Part shown: positions 11,606-20,346 of the stretch, piece after piece
How positions within the stretch are numbered: the stretch's first letter is position 1
How the letters are laid out: each line of letters starts with the position of its first letter
Assembly (NCBI RefSeq): GCF_022385335.1
Contig: NZ_CP092431.1
Coordinates: forward strand, 6,324,001-6,388,000
Direction: 5' to 3'
Length of the DNA: 64,000 nt
From: Streptomyces deccanensis
Lineage (GTDB): Bacteria > Actinomycetota > Actinomycetes > Streptomycetales > Streptomycetaceae
Notes under the pieces: model-generated
What the model saw: the letters and a program-made list of their open reading frames with translations, nothing else
What the model was told of the DNA's origin: nothing
Database searches by the model: none
Program-made: the position numbers and the translations under genes

Positions 11606-12853
11606 GTGAGCGAGAGCAGCGCCGAGGCCGTGGAGGCCGTCGCGAGCGCGGCCGCCGCCACGGCCGCTTCCGGCGACGGGATCTGGCGCAGAGCCGGGGT
11701 CGCGGGGGCGGCGATAGGCGTCGTCGCGGCGGGCGCGGCGGCCGGCGTCGCCATAGAGCGGCTCACGGTCGGGCGCGGCATGCGCCGGAAGGCCCGCCTG
11801 GCGCTCGACTCCACCGGCCCGTACGGGGCGCTGCGCGGTGTCCCCGGCAAGGCGGTCGCCGACGACGGCACCGAGCTGTACTACGAGGTGGACGACGTCG
11901 AGCCGGAGGCGGGCCTGACGCCCCGCAGACGCCGTCTCTTCGGCCGCAAGGCACCGGCGCCCGTCACCGTCGTCTTCAGCCACGGCTACTGCCTCAACCA
12001 GGACTCGTGGCACTTCCAGCGGGCCGCGCTGCGCGGTGTCGTGCGGACCGTGCACTGGGACCAGCGCAGCCACGGCCGCTCCGAGCGCGGGGTGTCCGGG
12101 GTGCGTGACGGGCTGCCGGTCACCATCGACCAGTTGGGCCGCGACCTCAAGGCCGTCATCGACGCGGCGGTGCCCGAGGGGCCCATCGTGCTCGTCGGCC
12201 ACTCCATGGGCGGCATGACGGTGATGGCGCTGGCCGCGCACTACCCGGAGCTGATCCGGGAGCGGGTCGTCGCCGTCGCGCTGGTCGGTACGTCGTCGGG
12301 GCGGCTCGGCGAGGTCAACTTCGGGCTGCCCGTCGCCGGCGTCAACGCGGTGCGGCGGGTGCTGCCGGGGGTGCTGAGGGCGCTCGGGCAGCAGGCCGCG
12401 CTGGTGGAGCGGGGGCGGCGGGCGACCGCCGATCTGTTCGCCGGGATCATCAAGCGGTACTCGTTCGCGTCGCGGGACGTCGACCCGGCGGTCGCGCGGT
12501 TCGCCGAACGGATGATCGAGGGCACGCCCATCGACGTCGTCGCCGAGTTCTATCCGGCGTTCACCGAGCACGACAAGACGGAGGCGCTGGTGGCCTTCGC
12601 CGAGCTGCCGGTGCTCGTGCTGGCCGGGGTCAAGGACCTGGTCACACCGAGCGAGCACAGCGAGGCGATCGCCGATCTGCTGCCGGACGCGGAGCTGGTG
12701 CTCGTGCCGGACGCGGGGCATCTGGTGATGCTGGAGCACCCCGAGGTGGTGACCGACCGGCTGGCCGACCTGCTCACCCGCGCGGGGGCCGTGCCGGCGG
12801 GGGCTACCGTAAGTGGTTATGGAAGCGCCAGCAGCACCGCACGTCCCGGGTGA
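11606..12853 (+). CDS. Alpha/beta-hydrolase with N-terminal membrane segment
   Basis: The product is about 415 residues. A hydrophobic Ala/Gly-rich segment near residues 30-58 (GAAIGVVAAGAAAGVAIE) probably anchors it. The rest is an alpha/beta-hydrolase fold: VVFSHGYCLNQDSWHFQ (oxyanion region), the nucleophile elbow GHSMGGMTVMAL with Ser, an Asp in LVLAGVKDLVTPSEHSE and a His in DAGHLVMLEHPE. The substrate is unknown. The GTG at 11606 is preferred over 11558 because GAGGAGCGGG lies just upstream. Its end overlaps the tsaE start by about 35 bp, so the genes are translationally coupled within the alr-to-tsaE run. Confidence 0.9.
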   Translation: MSESSAEAVEAVASAAAATAASGDGIWRRAGVAGAAIGVVAAGAAAGVAIERLTVGRGMRRKARLALDSTGPYGALRGVPGKAVADDGTELYYEVDDVEPEAGLTPRRRRLFGRKAPAPVTVVFSHGYCLNQDSWHFQRAALRGVVRTVHWDQRSHGRSERGVSGVRDGLPVTIDQLGRDLKAVIDAAVPEGPIVLVGHSMGGMTVMALAAHYPELIRERVVAVALVGTSSGRLGEVNFGLPVAGVNAVRRVLPGVLRALGQQAALVERGRRATADLFAGIIKRYSFASRDVDPAVARFAERMIEGTPIDVVAEFYPAFTEHDKTEALVAFAELPVLVLAGVKDLVTPSEHSEAIADLLPDAELVLVPDAGHLVMLEHPEVVTDRLADLLTRAGAVPAGATVSGYGSASSTARPG

Positions 12854-13379
12854 GTCCGGGGCCTCCGAATCCTCCGGGTCCTTCGAGTCCTCCGGGTCGT
12901 CTCTTCAGATCACCGTCCAGTCGCCCGAGCAGATGCTGGAGCTGGGCCGTCGCCTGGCCAAGCTCCTGCGTGCGGGTGATCTCGTGATGCTCAACGGGGA
13001 GTTGGGCGCCGGGAAGACGACGCTCACCAGAGGGCTCGGGGAGGGGCTCGGGGTGCGCGGGGCCGTCACCTCGCCGACCTTCGTCATCGCCCGGGTGCAT
13101 CCGTCGCTCGGGGAGGGGCCGCCGCTCGTGCACGTCGACGCGTATCGCCTGGGCGGCGGGCTGGACGAGATGGAGGACCTCGATCTCGATGTCTCGCTGC
13201 CGGATTCGGTGATCGTCGTGGAGTGGGGCGAGGGCAAGGTCGAGGAGTTGACCGACGACCGGCTGAACGTCGTCATCCATCGGGCGGTGGGGGACACGAC
13301 GGACGAGGTGCGGCATGTGACGGTCACCGGTCTGGGTGAGCGGTGGGCCTCCGTCGAACTGGGTGTGCTGTCTGCGTGA
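12819..13379 (+). CDS. tsaE: tRNA N6-adenosine threonylcarbamoyltransferase complex ATPase TsaE
   Basis: TsaE is the ATPase that drives cycling of the TsaB-TsaD complex forming t6A37 in ANN-decoding tRNAs. The 186-residue product has a Ser-rich N-terminal extension of about 25 residues. The P-loop LNGELGAGKTTLTRGLGEGL, VTSPTFVIARVHPS, HVDAYRLG and the VVEWGEG motif follow. ATG 12819 is used; GTG 12813 would add two residues. The start lies inside the 3' end of the hydrolase gene. tsaB, rimI and tsaD follow 1.1 kb later. Confidence 0.95.
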   Translation: MEAPAAPHVPGESGASESSGSFESSGSSLQITVQSPEQMLELGRRLAKLLRAGDLVMLNGELGAGKTTLTRGLGEGLGVRGAVTSPTFVIARVHPSLGEGPPLVHVDAYRLGGGLDEMEDLDLDVSLPDSVIVVEWGEGKVEELTDDRLNVVIHRAVGDTTDEVRHVTVTGLGERWASVELGVLSA

Positions 13380-13491
13380 CGCCTGGTGGGCGCCCTGTCA
13401 CTGGGCGGCCGGCCGATCATCGTCTGTTCCGACAAGCCGTCGGCAAGATGTTGCGCTGGTCGTCTTCGGCGTGGTCACATGGTAACCAGTC

Positions 13492-13510
13492 CTTGGTTAG
13501 GTCTACCTAA
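13492..13510 (+). promoter_or_regulatory. Candidate iron box (DmdR/IdeR-type operator)
   Basis: The 19 bases CTTGGTTAGGTCTACCTAA match 14 of 19 positions of the actinobacterial iron-box consensus TTAGGTTAGGCTAACCTAA. They contain a perfect inverted repeat GTTAGGT-CT-ACCTAAC (13496-13511). The site is 31 bp upstream of the start of a 56-codon frame, where an operator would act. Binding is an inference. Confidence 0.55.
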
Positions 13511-13541
13511 CTTGGTTCGCCGTGGCACCCAGGAGGCGTCC

Positions 13542-13712
13542 ATGTCGACAGCGCAGCGTGAGCCGGTTCCCTCCGGGGTGGCCGGGGTGTCGATGCGGGA
13601 CTTGTTGGCTGCCTGTGCGGCGGCGAAGGTGGTCTCCACGCCGCCGTCGGCTCCGCCGGTCAAGCGGGATGTGCGGCGGGGTGTGGGTGAGCGGTGCCGC
13701 AAGGTGGCGTAG
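13542..13712 (+). CDS. Small hypothetical protein (56 residues), possibly iron-regulated
   Basis: This short frame has a very good ribosome-binding site (AGGAGG at 13531, 5 bp before ATG). It encodes MSTAQREPVPSGVAGVSMRD followed by a helix LLAACAAAKVVSTPP and a basic tail. There is no signal peptide or recognised domain. The iron-box-like palindrome just upstream suggests metal-responsive control. It interrupts the tsaE-tsaB order, being convergent with the following leftward gene. Function unknown. Confidence 0.6.
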   Translation: MSTAQREPVPSGVAGVSMRDLLAACAAAKVVSTPPSAPPVKRDVRRGVGERCRKVA

Positions 13713-13777
13713 CCGTGGGGCGCGTTCGGAGGGGTGGTTGCGGTTGTGGCGCGGCTGCCGGCTGGGTGGGGGTTCTC

Positions 13778-13797
13778 GCGCAGTTCCCCGCGCCCCT
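13778..13797 (+). repeat. Dispersed GCGCAGTTCCCC repeat, copy D
   Basis: An exact copy of the 20-bp core, here without an obvious GGGGC/GCCCC partner hairpin. It lies between the convergent 56-codon gene and the leftward membrane-protein gene ending at 13824. Confidence 0.85.
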
Positions 13798-13823
13798 GAG
13801 GTGACCGGCGGCCAAGAGGCCCC

Positions 13824-14465
13824 CTACTCGACCACGACCACCTTCGTGCCGATGCCCGCGAATTCCCACATCGCCTTGCCGTCCTTGCGGGACTCTCGGA
13901 TGCCGCCCGTCTTGGTGGTGGGGTCGGGGCGGGGGGTGGAGCCGTCGACGGCCGCGCTGAAGCCCACGGAGACGCCGTCCACCGAGGCGAAGCGGACGAC
14001 GTGTTCGATCGGGGTGCCGTCGGAGCCGGTGACGGCGGCGGAGCGGGACGAGACCGTGTACGTGGCGGGGGTGGGGTCGACCGTGCTCGGGGTGACCTCG
14101 AACGTGCGGGTGACCTTCTCGTTGGCGCCGACCAGCCACACGCGGTCCTCGTCGAGGGAGTAGACGACCCGCTCGCCGGCGCCCGAGTCCTCGGGGAGCA
14201 CCTCGTCCGTGTCCTTCTCACCCTTGCCGGGGGTCTTGGACTGCTTGGCCTTCGGGGACTCCGATGCGGACGGTTTCCCCAGGTCGTCCGGCGCTTTCGC
14301 CGACGCCTGGTAGGTGAGGAAACCGACGGCGGCGATGGCCGCCGCGGTGAGCCCGGCCACGAATCCCGAGCTGCTACTGGCCACCTTCTGCGCCCACCTC
14401 TCGTACCCACGTACGCCCTTGAAGTACGTCTGTGCTGTGACGGTAGCAGCAGGGGGAGCGTGCAC
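13824..14465 (-). CDS. Membrane-anchored exported protein of unknown function
   Basis: The protein has a short basic N-terminal tail (GVRGYERWAQK), one hydrophobic segment (GFVAGLTAAAIAAVGFLTYQ) and a Lys/Ser/Pro linker. A beta-rich domain of about 125 residues follows (RVWLVGANEKVTRTFEV ... FAGIGTKVVVVE). This layout predicts a single-pass protein with an external domain. The start is uncertain: GTG at 14465 is used because it keeps the basic segment before the membrane helix; GTG 14384 and 14549 are alternatives, and the last would overlap tsaB. It is divergent from tsaB. No family recognised. Confidence 0.75.
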   Translation of the reverse strand: MHAPPAATVTAQTYFKGVRGYERWAQKVASSSSGFVAGLTAAAIAAVGFLTYQASAKAPDDLGKPSASESPKAKQSKTPGKGEKDTDEVLPEDSGAGERVVYSLDEDRVWLVGANEKVTRTFEVTPSTVDPTPATYTVSSRSAAVTGSDGTPIEHVVRFASVDGVSVGFSAAVDGSTPRPDPTTKTGGIRESRKDGKAMWEFAGIGTKVVVVE

Positions 14466-14508
14466 CGGGTCGGCCGTGGCCCGGGCCGAAGCGCCGTAGG
14501 CTGTTTGC

Positions 14509-15174
14509 GTGCTCTTGCTCGCTCTGGATACCGCCACCCCCGCCGTCACCGTCGCGCTGCACGACGGGACGGATGTCGTCGCCGCGTCGAGTCAGGTGGA
14601 CGCGCGACGCCACGGGGAACTGCTGCTGCCCGCCGTCGACCGGGTCCTCGCCGAGGCGGGCACCCGTCTCGACGCCGTCACCGGCATCGTCGTGGGCATC
14701 GGTCCCGGCCCGTACACCGGGCTGCGCGTCGGCCTCATGACCGCCGACACCTTCGGCCTCGCCCTCGGGGTCCCCGTCCACGGCCTGTGCACCCTCGACG
14801 GGCTCGCGTACGCGGCCGGCGTCGAGGGGACGGTCGAGGGGCCGTTCGTGGTCGCCACCGACGCCCGGCGCAAGGAGGTGTACTGGGCGCGGTACGAGGA
14901 CGCGCGGACGAGGGCGACCGAGCCGGCCGTCGACCGGCCCGCCGAGATCGCCGAGTCGGTGACCGGGCTTCCCGCCGTCGGGGCGGGCGCGCTGCTGTAC
15001 CCCGACACCTTCAGCGACGCCCGCGCGCCCGAGCACGTCTCCGCCGCCTCCCTCGCGGCGCTGGCGGCGGAGCGGCTGGCCAAGGGTGAGGAGCTGGAGC
15101 CGCCCCGGCCGCTGTACCTGCGTCGGCCCGACGCCCAGGTGCCCAAGAACTACAAGGTGGTCACCCCGAAGTGA
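14509..15174 (+). CDS. tsaB: tRNA threonylcarbamoyladenosine biosynthesis protein TsaB
   Basis: TsaB is the non-catalytic ASKHA-fold partner of TsaD in t6A synthesis. The 221-residue product starts MLLLALDTATPAVTVALHDG. It contains GIVVGIGPGPYTGLRVGLMT near residue 62 and the typical DARRKEVYWARY segment. It lacks the metal-binding His pair of TsaD, as expected. The GTG start at 14509 gives the conserved N-terminus. Its stop overlaps the rimI start in a GTGA junction, so the two are translationally coupled. Confidence 0.95.
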   Translation: MLLLALDTATPAVTVALHDGTDVVAASSQVDARRHGELLLPAVDRVLAEAGTRLDAVTGIVVGIGPGPYTGLRVGLMTADTFGLALGVPVHGLCTLDGLAYAAGVEGTVEGPFVVATDARRKEVYWARYEDARTRATEPAVDRPAEIAESVTGLPAVGAGALLYPDTFSDARAPEHVSAASLAALAAERLAKGEELEPPRPLYLRRPDAQVPKNYKVVTPK

Positions 15175-15695
15175 CGACCTCGGTGCTGCGCGAGATGCGC
15201 TGGTGGGACATCGAGCCCGTCCTGGAGCTGGAGAGGGACCTCTTCCCCGAGGACGCCTGGTCCCGGGGCATGTTCTGGTCGGACCTCGCCCACGCGCGGG
15301 GCCCCAACGCCACCCGGCGTTACGTGGTGGCGGTGGCCCCGGACGAGGGCGCGGACGGTGGTGGTGAAGGGCGGATCGTCGGCTACGGGGGGCTCGCCTC
15401 CGCCGGGGACACCGCCGACGTCCAGACCATCGCCGTCGCCCGGGAACACTGGGGCACCGGCCTCGGCGCGACGATCCTCACCGAGCTGCTGCGGGCCGCC
15501 ACCGCCTTCGAGTGCGCCCAGGTGATGCTCGAATGCCGGGTCGACAACGTCCGCGCCCAGAAGCTCTACGAACGCTTCGGCTTCGAGGCGATCGGCTTCC
15601 GCCGCGGCTACTACCAGCCGGGGAACGTGGACGCGCTGGTCATGCGCCTCAACGACCCTTCCACCTCCGTACAAGGAACCGAGATCAATGGCTAG
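15171..15695 (+). CDS. rimI: Ribosomal-protein-alanine N-acetyltransferase RimI
   Basis: RimI is a GNAT-fold enzyme that acetylates the N-terminal alanine of S18 and probably other proteins. The 174-residue product has [20 protein letters not shown] at the N-terminus. The acetyl-CoA pyrophosphate loop is [13 protein letters not shown] (R-x-x-G-x-G) near residue 88, and [20 protein letters not shown] with the usual Asn and Tyr is near 125. It overlaps tsaB by 4 bp and is followed within 20 bp by tsaD. Confidence 0.94.
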   Translation: MTTSVLREMRWWDIEPVLELERDLFPEDAWSRGMFWSDLAHARGPNATRRYVVAVAPDEGADGGGEGRIVGYGGLASAGDTADVQTIAVAREHWGTGLGATILTELLRAATAFECAQVMLECRVDNVRAQKLYERFGFEAIGFRRGYYQPGNVDALVMRLNDPSTSVQGTEING

Positions 15696-15709
15696 GGATG
15701 GCAAGGTCA

Positions 15710-16825
15710 ATGGCTGACGAACCGCTGGTCCTGGGGATCGAGACCTCCTGCGACGAGACCGGCGTCGGCATCGTGCGCGGGACGACCCTGCTGGCCGACG
15801 CGATCGCGTCGAGCGTCGACGAGCACGCCCGGTTCGGCGGCGTGGTGCCCGAGGTCGCCTCCCGGGCGCACCTGGAGGCGATGGTCCCGACCATCGACCG
15901 CGCGCTGAAGGAAGCGGGGGTGAGCACGAGGGACCTCGACGGCATCGCCGTCACCGCCGGGCCCGGCCTCGCGGGCGCCCTCCTGGTGGGCGTCTCGGCC
16001 GCGAAGGCGTACGCGTACGCGCTGGGCAAGCCGCTCTACGGGGTGAACCACCTCGCCTCCCACATCTGCGTCGACCAGCTGGAGCACGGGGCGCTGCCCG
16101 AGCCGACGATGGCGCTGCTGGTGTCGGGCGGCCACTCGTCGCTGCTGCTGTCGACGGACATCACGTCGGACGTCCGGCCGATGGGCGCGACCATCGACGA
16201 CGCGGCGGGCGAGGCCTTCGACAAGATCGCTCGTGTGCTGAATCTCGGGTTCCCGGGCGGGCCGGTCATCGACCGGTACGCGAAGGAGGGGGACCCCGAG
16301 GCCATCGCCTTCCCGCGCGGTCTCACCGGGCCCCGCGACCCCGCCTACGACTTCTCCTTCTCCGGGCTGAAGACCGCCGTGGCCCGCTGGATCGAGGCCA
16401 AGCGGGCGGCCGGGGAGGACGTTCCGGTCCGGGATGTCGCCGCGTCCTTCCAGGAGGCCGTGGTGGACGTGCTGACCAGGAAGGCCGTGCGCGCCTGCCG
16501 GGACGAGGGTGTCGACCACCTGATGATCGGCGGCGGTGTCGCCGCCAACTCCCGCCTCCGGGTACTCGCCCAGGAGCGCTGCGAGGCGGCCGGCATCCGA
16601 CTCCGGGTGCCCCGGCCCAAGTTGTGCACGGACAACGGGGCGATGGTGGCGGCGCTGGGCGCGGAGATGGTCGCGCGGGGGCGCTCCGCTTCGGACTGGG
16701 ATCTGTCGGCGGACTCGTCGCTGCCGGTGACGGATCCGCATGTGCCGGGGACCGCCGCCGGGCACGGGCACGACCACGATCACGATCACGTTCACGAGGT
16801 CAGCAAGGAGAACCTGTACTCGTGA
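15710..16825 (+). CDS. tsaD: tRNA N6-adenosine threonylcarbamoyltransferase TsaD
   Basis: TsaD transfers the threonylcarbamoyl group to A37. The 371-residue product opens [17 protein letters not shown]. It has the metal-binding histidines in [16 protein letters not shown] near residue 112, and [31 protein letters not shown] and [12 protein letters not shown] follow. After the family C-terminus there is a His/Asp-rich tail ([14 protein letters not shown]). ATG 15710 follows AAGG; ATG 15698 would add four residues. Its TGA overlaps the next GTG start. Confidence 0.96.
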   Translation: MADEPLVLGIETSCDETGVGIVRGTTLLADAIASSVDEHARFGGVVPEVASRAHLEAMVPTIDRALKEAGVSTRDLDGIAVTAGPGLAGALLVGVSAAKAYAYALGKPLYGVNHLASHICVDQLEHGALPEPTMALLVSGGHSSLLLSTDITSDVRPMGATIDDAAGEAFDKIARVLNLGFPGGPVIDRYAKEGDPEAIAFPRGLTGPRDPAYDFSFSGLKTAVARWIEAKRAAGEDVPVRDVAASFQEAVVDVLTRKAVRACRDEGVDHLMIGGGVAANSRLRVLAQERCEAAGIRLRVPRPKLCTDNGAMVAALGAEMVARGRSASDWDLSADSSLPVTDPHVPGTAAGHGHDHDHDHVHEVSKENLYS

Positions 16826-17076
16826 CGGTCGCGCTGATGTGGGAGGCGCGTGCGGTGGCCGGGCGGGGGGACGAGCTCCTCGCCTGGGCGCGGGCCCAGG
16901 AGCTTCCCCTACGGCCGCTGCGGCGCGAGACGTTCCGGGCGCCGCAGGACCGGGTGCTGGTCATCACGTGGTGGGACGCGGAGTACGACGCCGAGTTGCC
17001 CGAACTGCCGGAGCCCGGCGGGGAGTTGGTCAGTCGGGCCGTGCACCGGTGGCGGTTCGAGTCGCTGGGGGAGTGA
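16822..17076 (+). CDS. Small conserved-type protein coupled to tsaD (84 residues)
   Basis: The GTG start overlaps the tsaD stop (GTGA), so it is translated by coupling. The 84-residue product [20 protein letters not shown] ... ALHR-like alpha/beta pattern ([20 protein letters not shown]) has the size and rhythm of a dimeric ferredoxin-like barrel, as in antibiotic-biosynthesis-monooxygenase-like proteins, but I cannot assign it with confidence. Its 3' end overlaps the convergent PH-domain gene by 47 bp. Confidence 0.7.
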   Translation: MTVALMWEARAVAGRGDELLAWARAQELPLRPLRRETFRAPQDRVLVITWWDAEYDAELPELPEPGGELVSRAVHRWRFESLGE

Positions 17077-17770
17077 GGCCGCGTCGGTGCCGGCGTTCTC
17101 CGAAGCGGTCGAAGGCGTAGAAGAGGACGGGTAGGCAGGCCAGCGGGACGCCCAGGAGCATCAGGTACATGTGCGTCGGCCGGTCGGTGAAGAGCAGCCA
17201 GGCGTCGATGACGAACATGGCGGCCATGACCACGGCGCTCGCGATGGCCGCCCGCTGCCATGCCGCACGGCGTCGTGCGCCGCGTGCGACGCGTTCCTCC
17301 ACGTCAGGCCGTGTGTCCATGGAGGTCAGCCCGAGTCGCACGGCCGTGGCGCCCAGGTCGGCGATCTCCGCGATCGGGTCGGTCAGTTGGTACTCGTCGA
17401 CGTGCAGGAGGCGGACCCGGGTCCCGTCGGTCGCGTAGAGGTAGCCCGACCAGCGAGGGCTGCCCCACCTGTTGGCCTCGACCCGGATGCCGTGGATCTC
17501 CGACCAGGCCCAGCTGCGGGTGCGGAGCGCTCCGCGTACGGTGACGCCGTCGGCCGTGACGGTTGTACGGGCCCTGAACTGCTCCAGCACCACGCGGGTG
17601 GCGATGAGCAGCCAGGCCGCCACGGCCATCGCACTCCCGCTCGTCGGGCCCAGCGTGATCATCGAGTTCACCGACATGGCGATGATCAGCGCTGCCGCGG
17701 CCATGGTGACGAGGAAGGCGGGGTGTATGCCTCTCCGTCTTCGGTACTCCCGGTCGATTTCATTGCTCAT
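17030..17770 (-). CDS. PH-domain membrane protein (bPH_6-like)
   Basis: The 246-residue product has two hydrophobic helices near residues 18-60 and a bacterial PH-like module (TTVTADGVTVRGALRTRSWAWSEIHGIRVE). A middle soluble section and two further helices near 175-220 (AIASAVVMAAMFVIDAWLLF, MYLMLLGVPLACLPVLFYAF) follow, with a basic tail. The VTADGVxVR and W-S-EI motifs are those of the PF10756-type PH domain. The ATG at 17770 is preferred over the longer frame to 17935. It overlaps the 84-residue tsaD-linked gene at its 3' end. Confidence 0.85.
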   Translation of the reverse strand: MSNEIDREYRRRRGIHPAFLVTMAAAALIIAMSVNSMITLGPTSGSAMAVAAWLLIATRVVLEQFRARTTVTADGVTVRGALRTRSWAWSEIHGIRVEANRWGSPRWSGYLYATDGTRVRLLHVDEYQLTDPIAEIADLGATAVRLGLTSMDTRPDVEERVARGARRRAAWQRAAIASAVVMAAMFVIDAWLLFTDRPTHMYLMLLGVPLACLPVLFYAFDRFGERRHRRGLTPPATRTATGARPD

Positions 17771-17838
17771 CGGGTCGTTATAGCCCCTCGCCGTGAACGC
17801 CGGGTAAGAGGGGTCGCGGTGTGTACTGAGGGGGGAGC

Positions 17839-17999
17839 ATGCGGGCGTTCGGGGCGGTCGTCCAGGCGCTGCGGGAGCATGCGGGGTTGAGCCGGGAGGA
17901 GCCACCATCCACATCCGCGACTCCAAAGACACCACCCGCCCCCACCTCGGCCCCGCCGCCTGGGCCGCGTTCGTCGCGTACGCGGCCCAGGCGGGCTGA
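17839..17999 (+). pseudogene. Remnant of an XRE/DUF397 regulator pair
   Basis: The first 20 codons from ATG 17839 read MRAFGAVVQALREHAGLSRE, the start of the Streptomyces helix-turn-helix regulators (XRE-DUF5753 type) that usually continue with a full HTH domain. Within a few codons the frame becomes unrelated. In another frame, bases 17907-17999 read HIRDSKDTTRPHLGPAAWAA and end in a stop, which is the C-terminus of a DUF397 protein. The two ends belong to a typical adjacent gene pair, so an internal deletion joining them is the simplest explanation. Confidence 0.7.
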
Positions 18000-18002
18000 A
18001 CC

Positions 18003-20288
18003 TCAGCTCTCCAGGGTCCGGACCTCCGTCTCGCAGTGCAGGCGGCGGTCCGGGCCGACCTCCCGTACCGGGCCCTCCAGCGTCAGCCGCACCCGGTGGC
18101 GGATGTCCGCGCTCGACGCGCCCAGGCGCAGTTCCAGGGCGCCCGGTTCCACCACAAGCCGTCCTGAGCGGTCCGCGAAGCACGAGACGTCGGGGTGGAA
18201 GCGGAACGTGACCCGCGAGGCATCCCCCGGCCCCAACTCCAGCCGCTGATAGGCGATCAGGCGGATGTCGGGGCGCGTCACCGAGGCCACCGGGTCGTGC
18301 AGGTACAGCTGCACGACCTCCGCACCCGCCCGCTCACCCGTGTTGCGCACGGTCACCGACACGTCGTACCCCTCCTCCTCGAAGTCCGTCCACGCGAACG
18401 TCGTGTACGAGAGGCCGTGCCCGAAGGGGTACAGCGGGGTCGGGTCGATGTTGCTCGCGCCGCCGAGCAGGCCCATGGGCGGCTGGAGGTACGTCCACGG
18501 CTGGCCGCCGGGGCGGGCGGGGACGCTGACCGGGAGGCGGCCGGAGGGGGAGATGCGGCCCGACAGCACTCCCGCCACCGACGGGCCGCCCTCCTCCCCG
18601 GGGAAGAACGCCTGGACGGTGGCCGCCAGCCGGCCGTTCCAGCGGCCCAGCGCGTAGGGGCGGCCGGTCAGGAGGAGCAGGACCACCGGCGTGCCCGTGG
18701 CGACCAGCGCGTCCAGCAGCTTCGCCTGGACACCCGGCAGCCGGAGGTCCTCCGCGTCGCAGCCCTCGCCGGAGGTGCCCCGGCCGAAGAGCGCGGCGCG
18801 GTCGCCGAGGACCGCCACGCAGACGTCGGCCTCGGAGGCGCGGGCGACCGCCTCGGGGAACCCGTCGGTGTCGGCGCCGTCGACCGTGCTGCCGGCGGCG
18901 TACGTGATCTTCGCGTCGGGGAGTTCCGTGCGCAGGGAGTCCAGGACGGTCGGGATCTCGATGCCGAGCGCGGTGCCGGGGTGGGCGGGCAGGACGTGGG
19001 ACGGGAAGGAGTAGCAGCCCAGCATGGCCAGCGGGTCGTCGGCGCGGGGGCCCACGACCGCGATCCTGAGGTCGGGGGCGAGCGGCAGCACGGCGCCGGG
19101 GTTGTCCAGCAGGACCACCGACTCCTCGGCGAGGCGGCGGGCCAGGGCGCGGTTGCGCGGGGGGTCCAGGTCGGCGGCGGGGGCGGCCGGCTCGGGGCTC
19201 CAGTCCTCGTCCAGGAGGCCCAGTTCGCACTTCTGGAGCAGGACGCGGCGGGCGGCGAGGTCCACCAGGGACTCGGGGATCTCGCCCGCCTTCACGGCCT
19301 CGATCAGGGGCTCGCCGTAGCAGCGCAGGCTCGGCAGCTCCACGTCGACGCCGGCGGCCAGCGCTGCGTGGGCGGCCTCCGCTCGGTTGCTCGCCACCCG
19401 GTGGTTGGTCTCCAGGAAGCCGATGCCGAAGTAGTCGGAGACGACCGTGCCGGTGAAGCCCCAGTCGTCGCGGAGGAGTTCCGTGAGCAGGGCCCGGTCG
19501 GCCGACACCGGGACGCCGTCGGTCTCCGTGTACGCGGCCATGACCGAGCGGGCGCCGCCCTCGCGCAGCGCCATCTCGAACGGCGGCAGGACCACGTCGG
19601 CGAACTCGCGGACGCCCGCGCGCACGGGCGCGTGGTTGCGGGCGCCCACCGAGGCGGCGTACCCGGCGAAGTGCTTCAGCGTGGCCACGATGCCGGCCGA
19701 CTCCAGGCCCCGTACGTACGCCGAGCCGATCGTGCCCACCAGATACGGATCCTCGCCCACGGTCTCCTCGACCCGTCCCCAGCGAGGGTCGCGGACGACG
19801 TCCAGAACGGGGGACAGGCCCTGGTGGACACCGACCGACGCCATGTCGTGGCCGATGTTCCGGGCCATCTCCTCGACGAGCGAGGGGTCGAAGGTCGCCC
19901 CCCAGGCGAGGGGGACCGGGTACGCCGTCGCGCGCCAGCTGGTGAAACCGGCCAGGCACTCCTCGTGGGCGACGGCCGGGATGCCGAAACGGTTCGCGGC
20001 CATGATGCGGCGCTGGAAGCGGGCCAGCACTTTGGCGCCCTCGGCCGGGTCGAGGGGGGCCGTGCCGAAGACGCGGGTGAGCTGGCCGAGGCCCCGGGTG
20101 ATCAGCTCGTCGAAGTCGAACGCCTCCGTCATGCCCGCCTCGTCGGGGGCGATGTCCTCACCGTTCGCGTCGTTCTTCACCCACACGCCGTACAGCTGCG
20201 CGGTCTTTTCCTCCAGGGTCATCCTGGAGAGCAGATCGTCGACCCGGGCCGCTGCGGGCAGGGCCGGGTCACGCCAAGGGGTTGTCAT
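18003..20288 (-). CDS. bxlA: GH3 beta-xylosidase/beta-glucosidase (BxlA-like)
   Basis: This 761-residue glycoside hydrolase family 3 enzyme has no signal peptide, so it should act on imported oligosaccharides. The N-terminal barrel carries RDPRWGRVEETVGEDPYL, KHFAGYAASVGARNHAPV, and the nucleophile Asp in GTVVSDYFGIGFLETNHRV. The second domain has VAVLGDRAALFG and the acid/base region, followed by a C-terminal fibronectin-III-like domain (PLYPFGHGLSYTTFAW). The gene is last in an SBP-permease-permease-GH3 operon facing a LacI regulator, the arrangement of the Streptomyces bxlEFGA cluster. The context and the neighbouring xylanase favour xylosidase over glucosidase, but that choice is inferred. 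Confidence 0.9.
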   Translation of the reverse strand: MTTPWRDPALPAAARVDDLLSRMTLEEKTAQLYGVWVKNDANGEDIAPDEAGMTEAFDFDELITRGLGQLTRVFGTAPLDPAEGAKVLARFQRRIMAANRFGIPAVAHEECLAGFTSWRATAYPVPLAWGATFDPSLVEEMARNIGHDMASVGVHQGLSPVLDVVRDPRWGRVEETVGEDPYLVGTIGSAYVRGLESAGIVATLKHFAGYAASVGARNHAPVRAGVREFADVVLPPFEMALREGGARSVMAAYTETDGVPVSADRALLTELLRDDWGFTGTVVSDYFGIGFLETNHRVASNRAEAAHAALAAGVDVELPSLRCYGEPLIEAVKAGEIPESLVDLAARRVLLQKCELGLLDEDWSPEPAAPAADLDPPRNRALARRLAEESVVLLDNPGAVLPLAPDLRIAVVGPRADDPLAMLGCYSFPSHVLPAHPGTALGIEIPTVLDSLRTELPDAKITYAAGSTVDGADTDGFPEAVARASEADVCVAVLGDRAALFGRGTSGEGCDAEDLRLPGVQAKLLDALVATGTPVVLLLLTGRPYALGRWNGRLAATVQAFFPGEEGGPSVAGVLSGRISPSGRLPVSVPARPGGQPWTYLQPPMGLLGGASNIDPTPLYPFGHGLSYTTFAWTDFEEEGYDVSVTVRNTGERAGAEVVQLYLHDPVASVTRPDIRLIAYQRLELGPGDASRVTFRFHPDVSCFADRSGRLVVEPGALELRLGASSADIRHRVRLTLEGPVREVGPDRRLHCETEVRTLES

Positions 20289-20346
20289 GAAACTCCTGTC
20301 AGAGGTCGGTGAGTTTCAGAAGCCGTGCGGGCTCGAAGCGCTGACG

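Noticed and set aside
10082..12739. 885-codon minus-strand open frame opposite alr and the hydrolase
   Set aside because: Alr and the hydrolase have complete family motifs on the plus strand; the long frame reflects GC bias.
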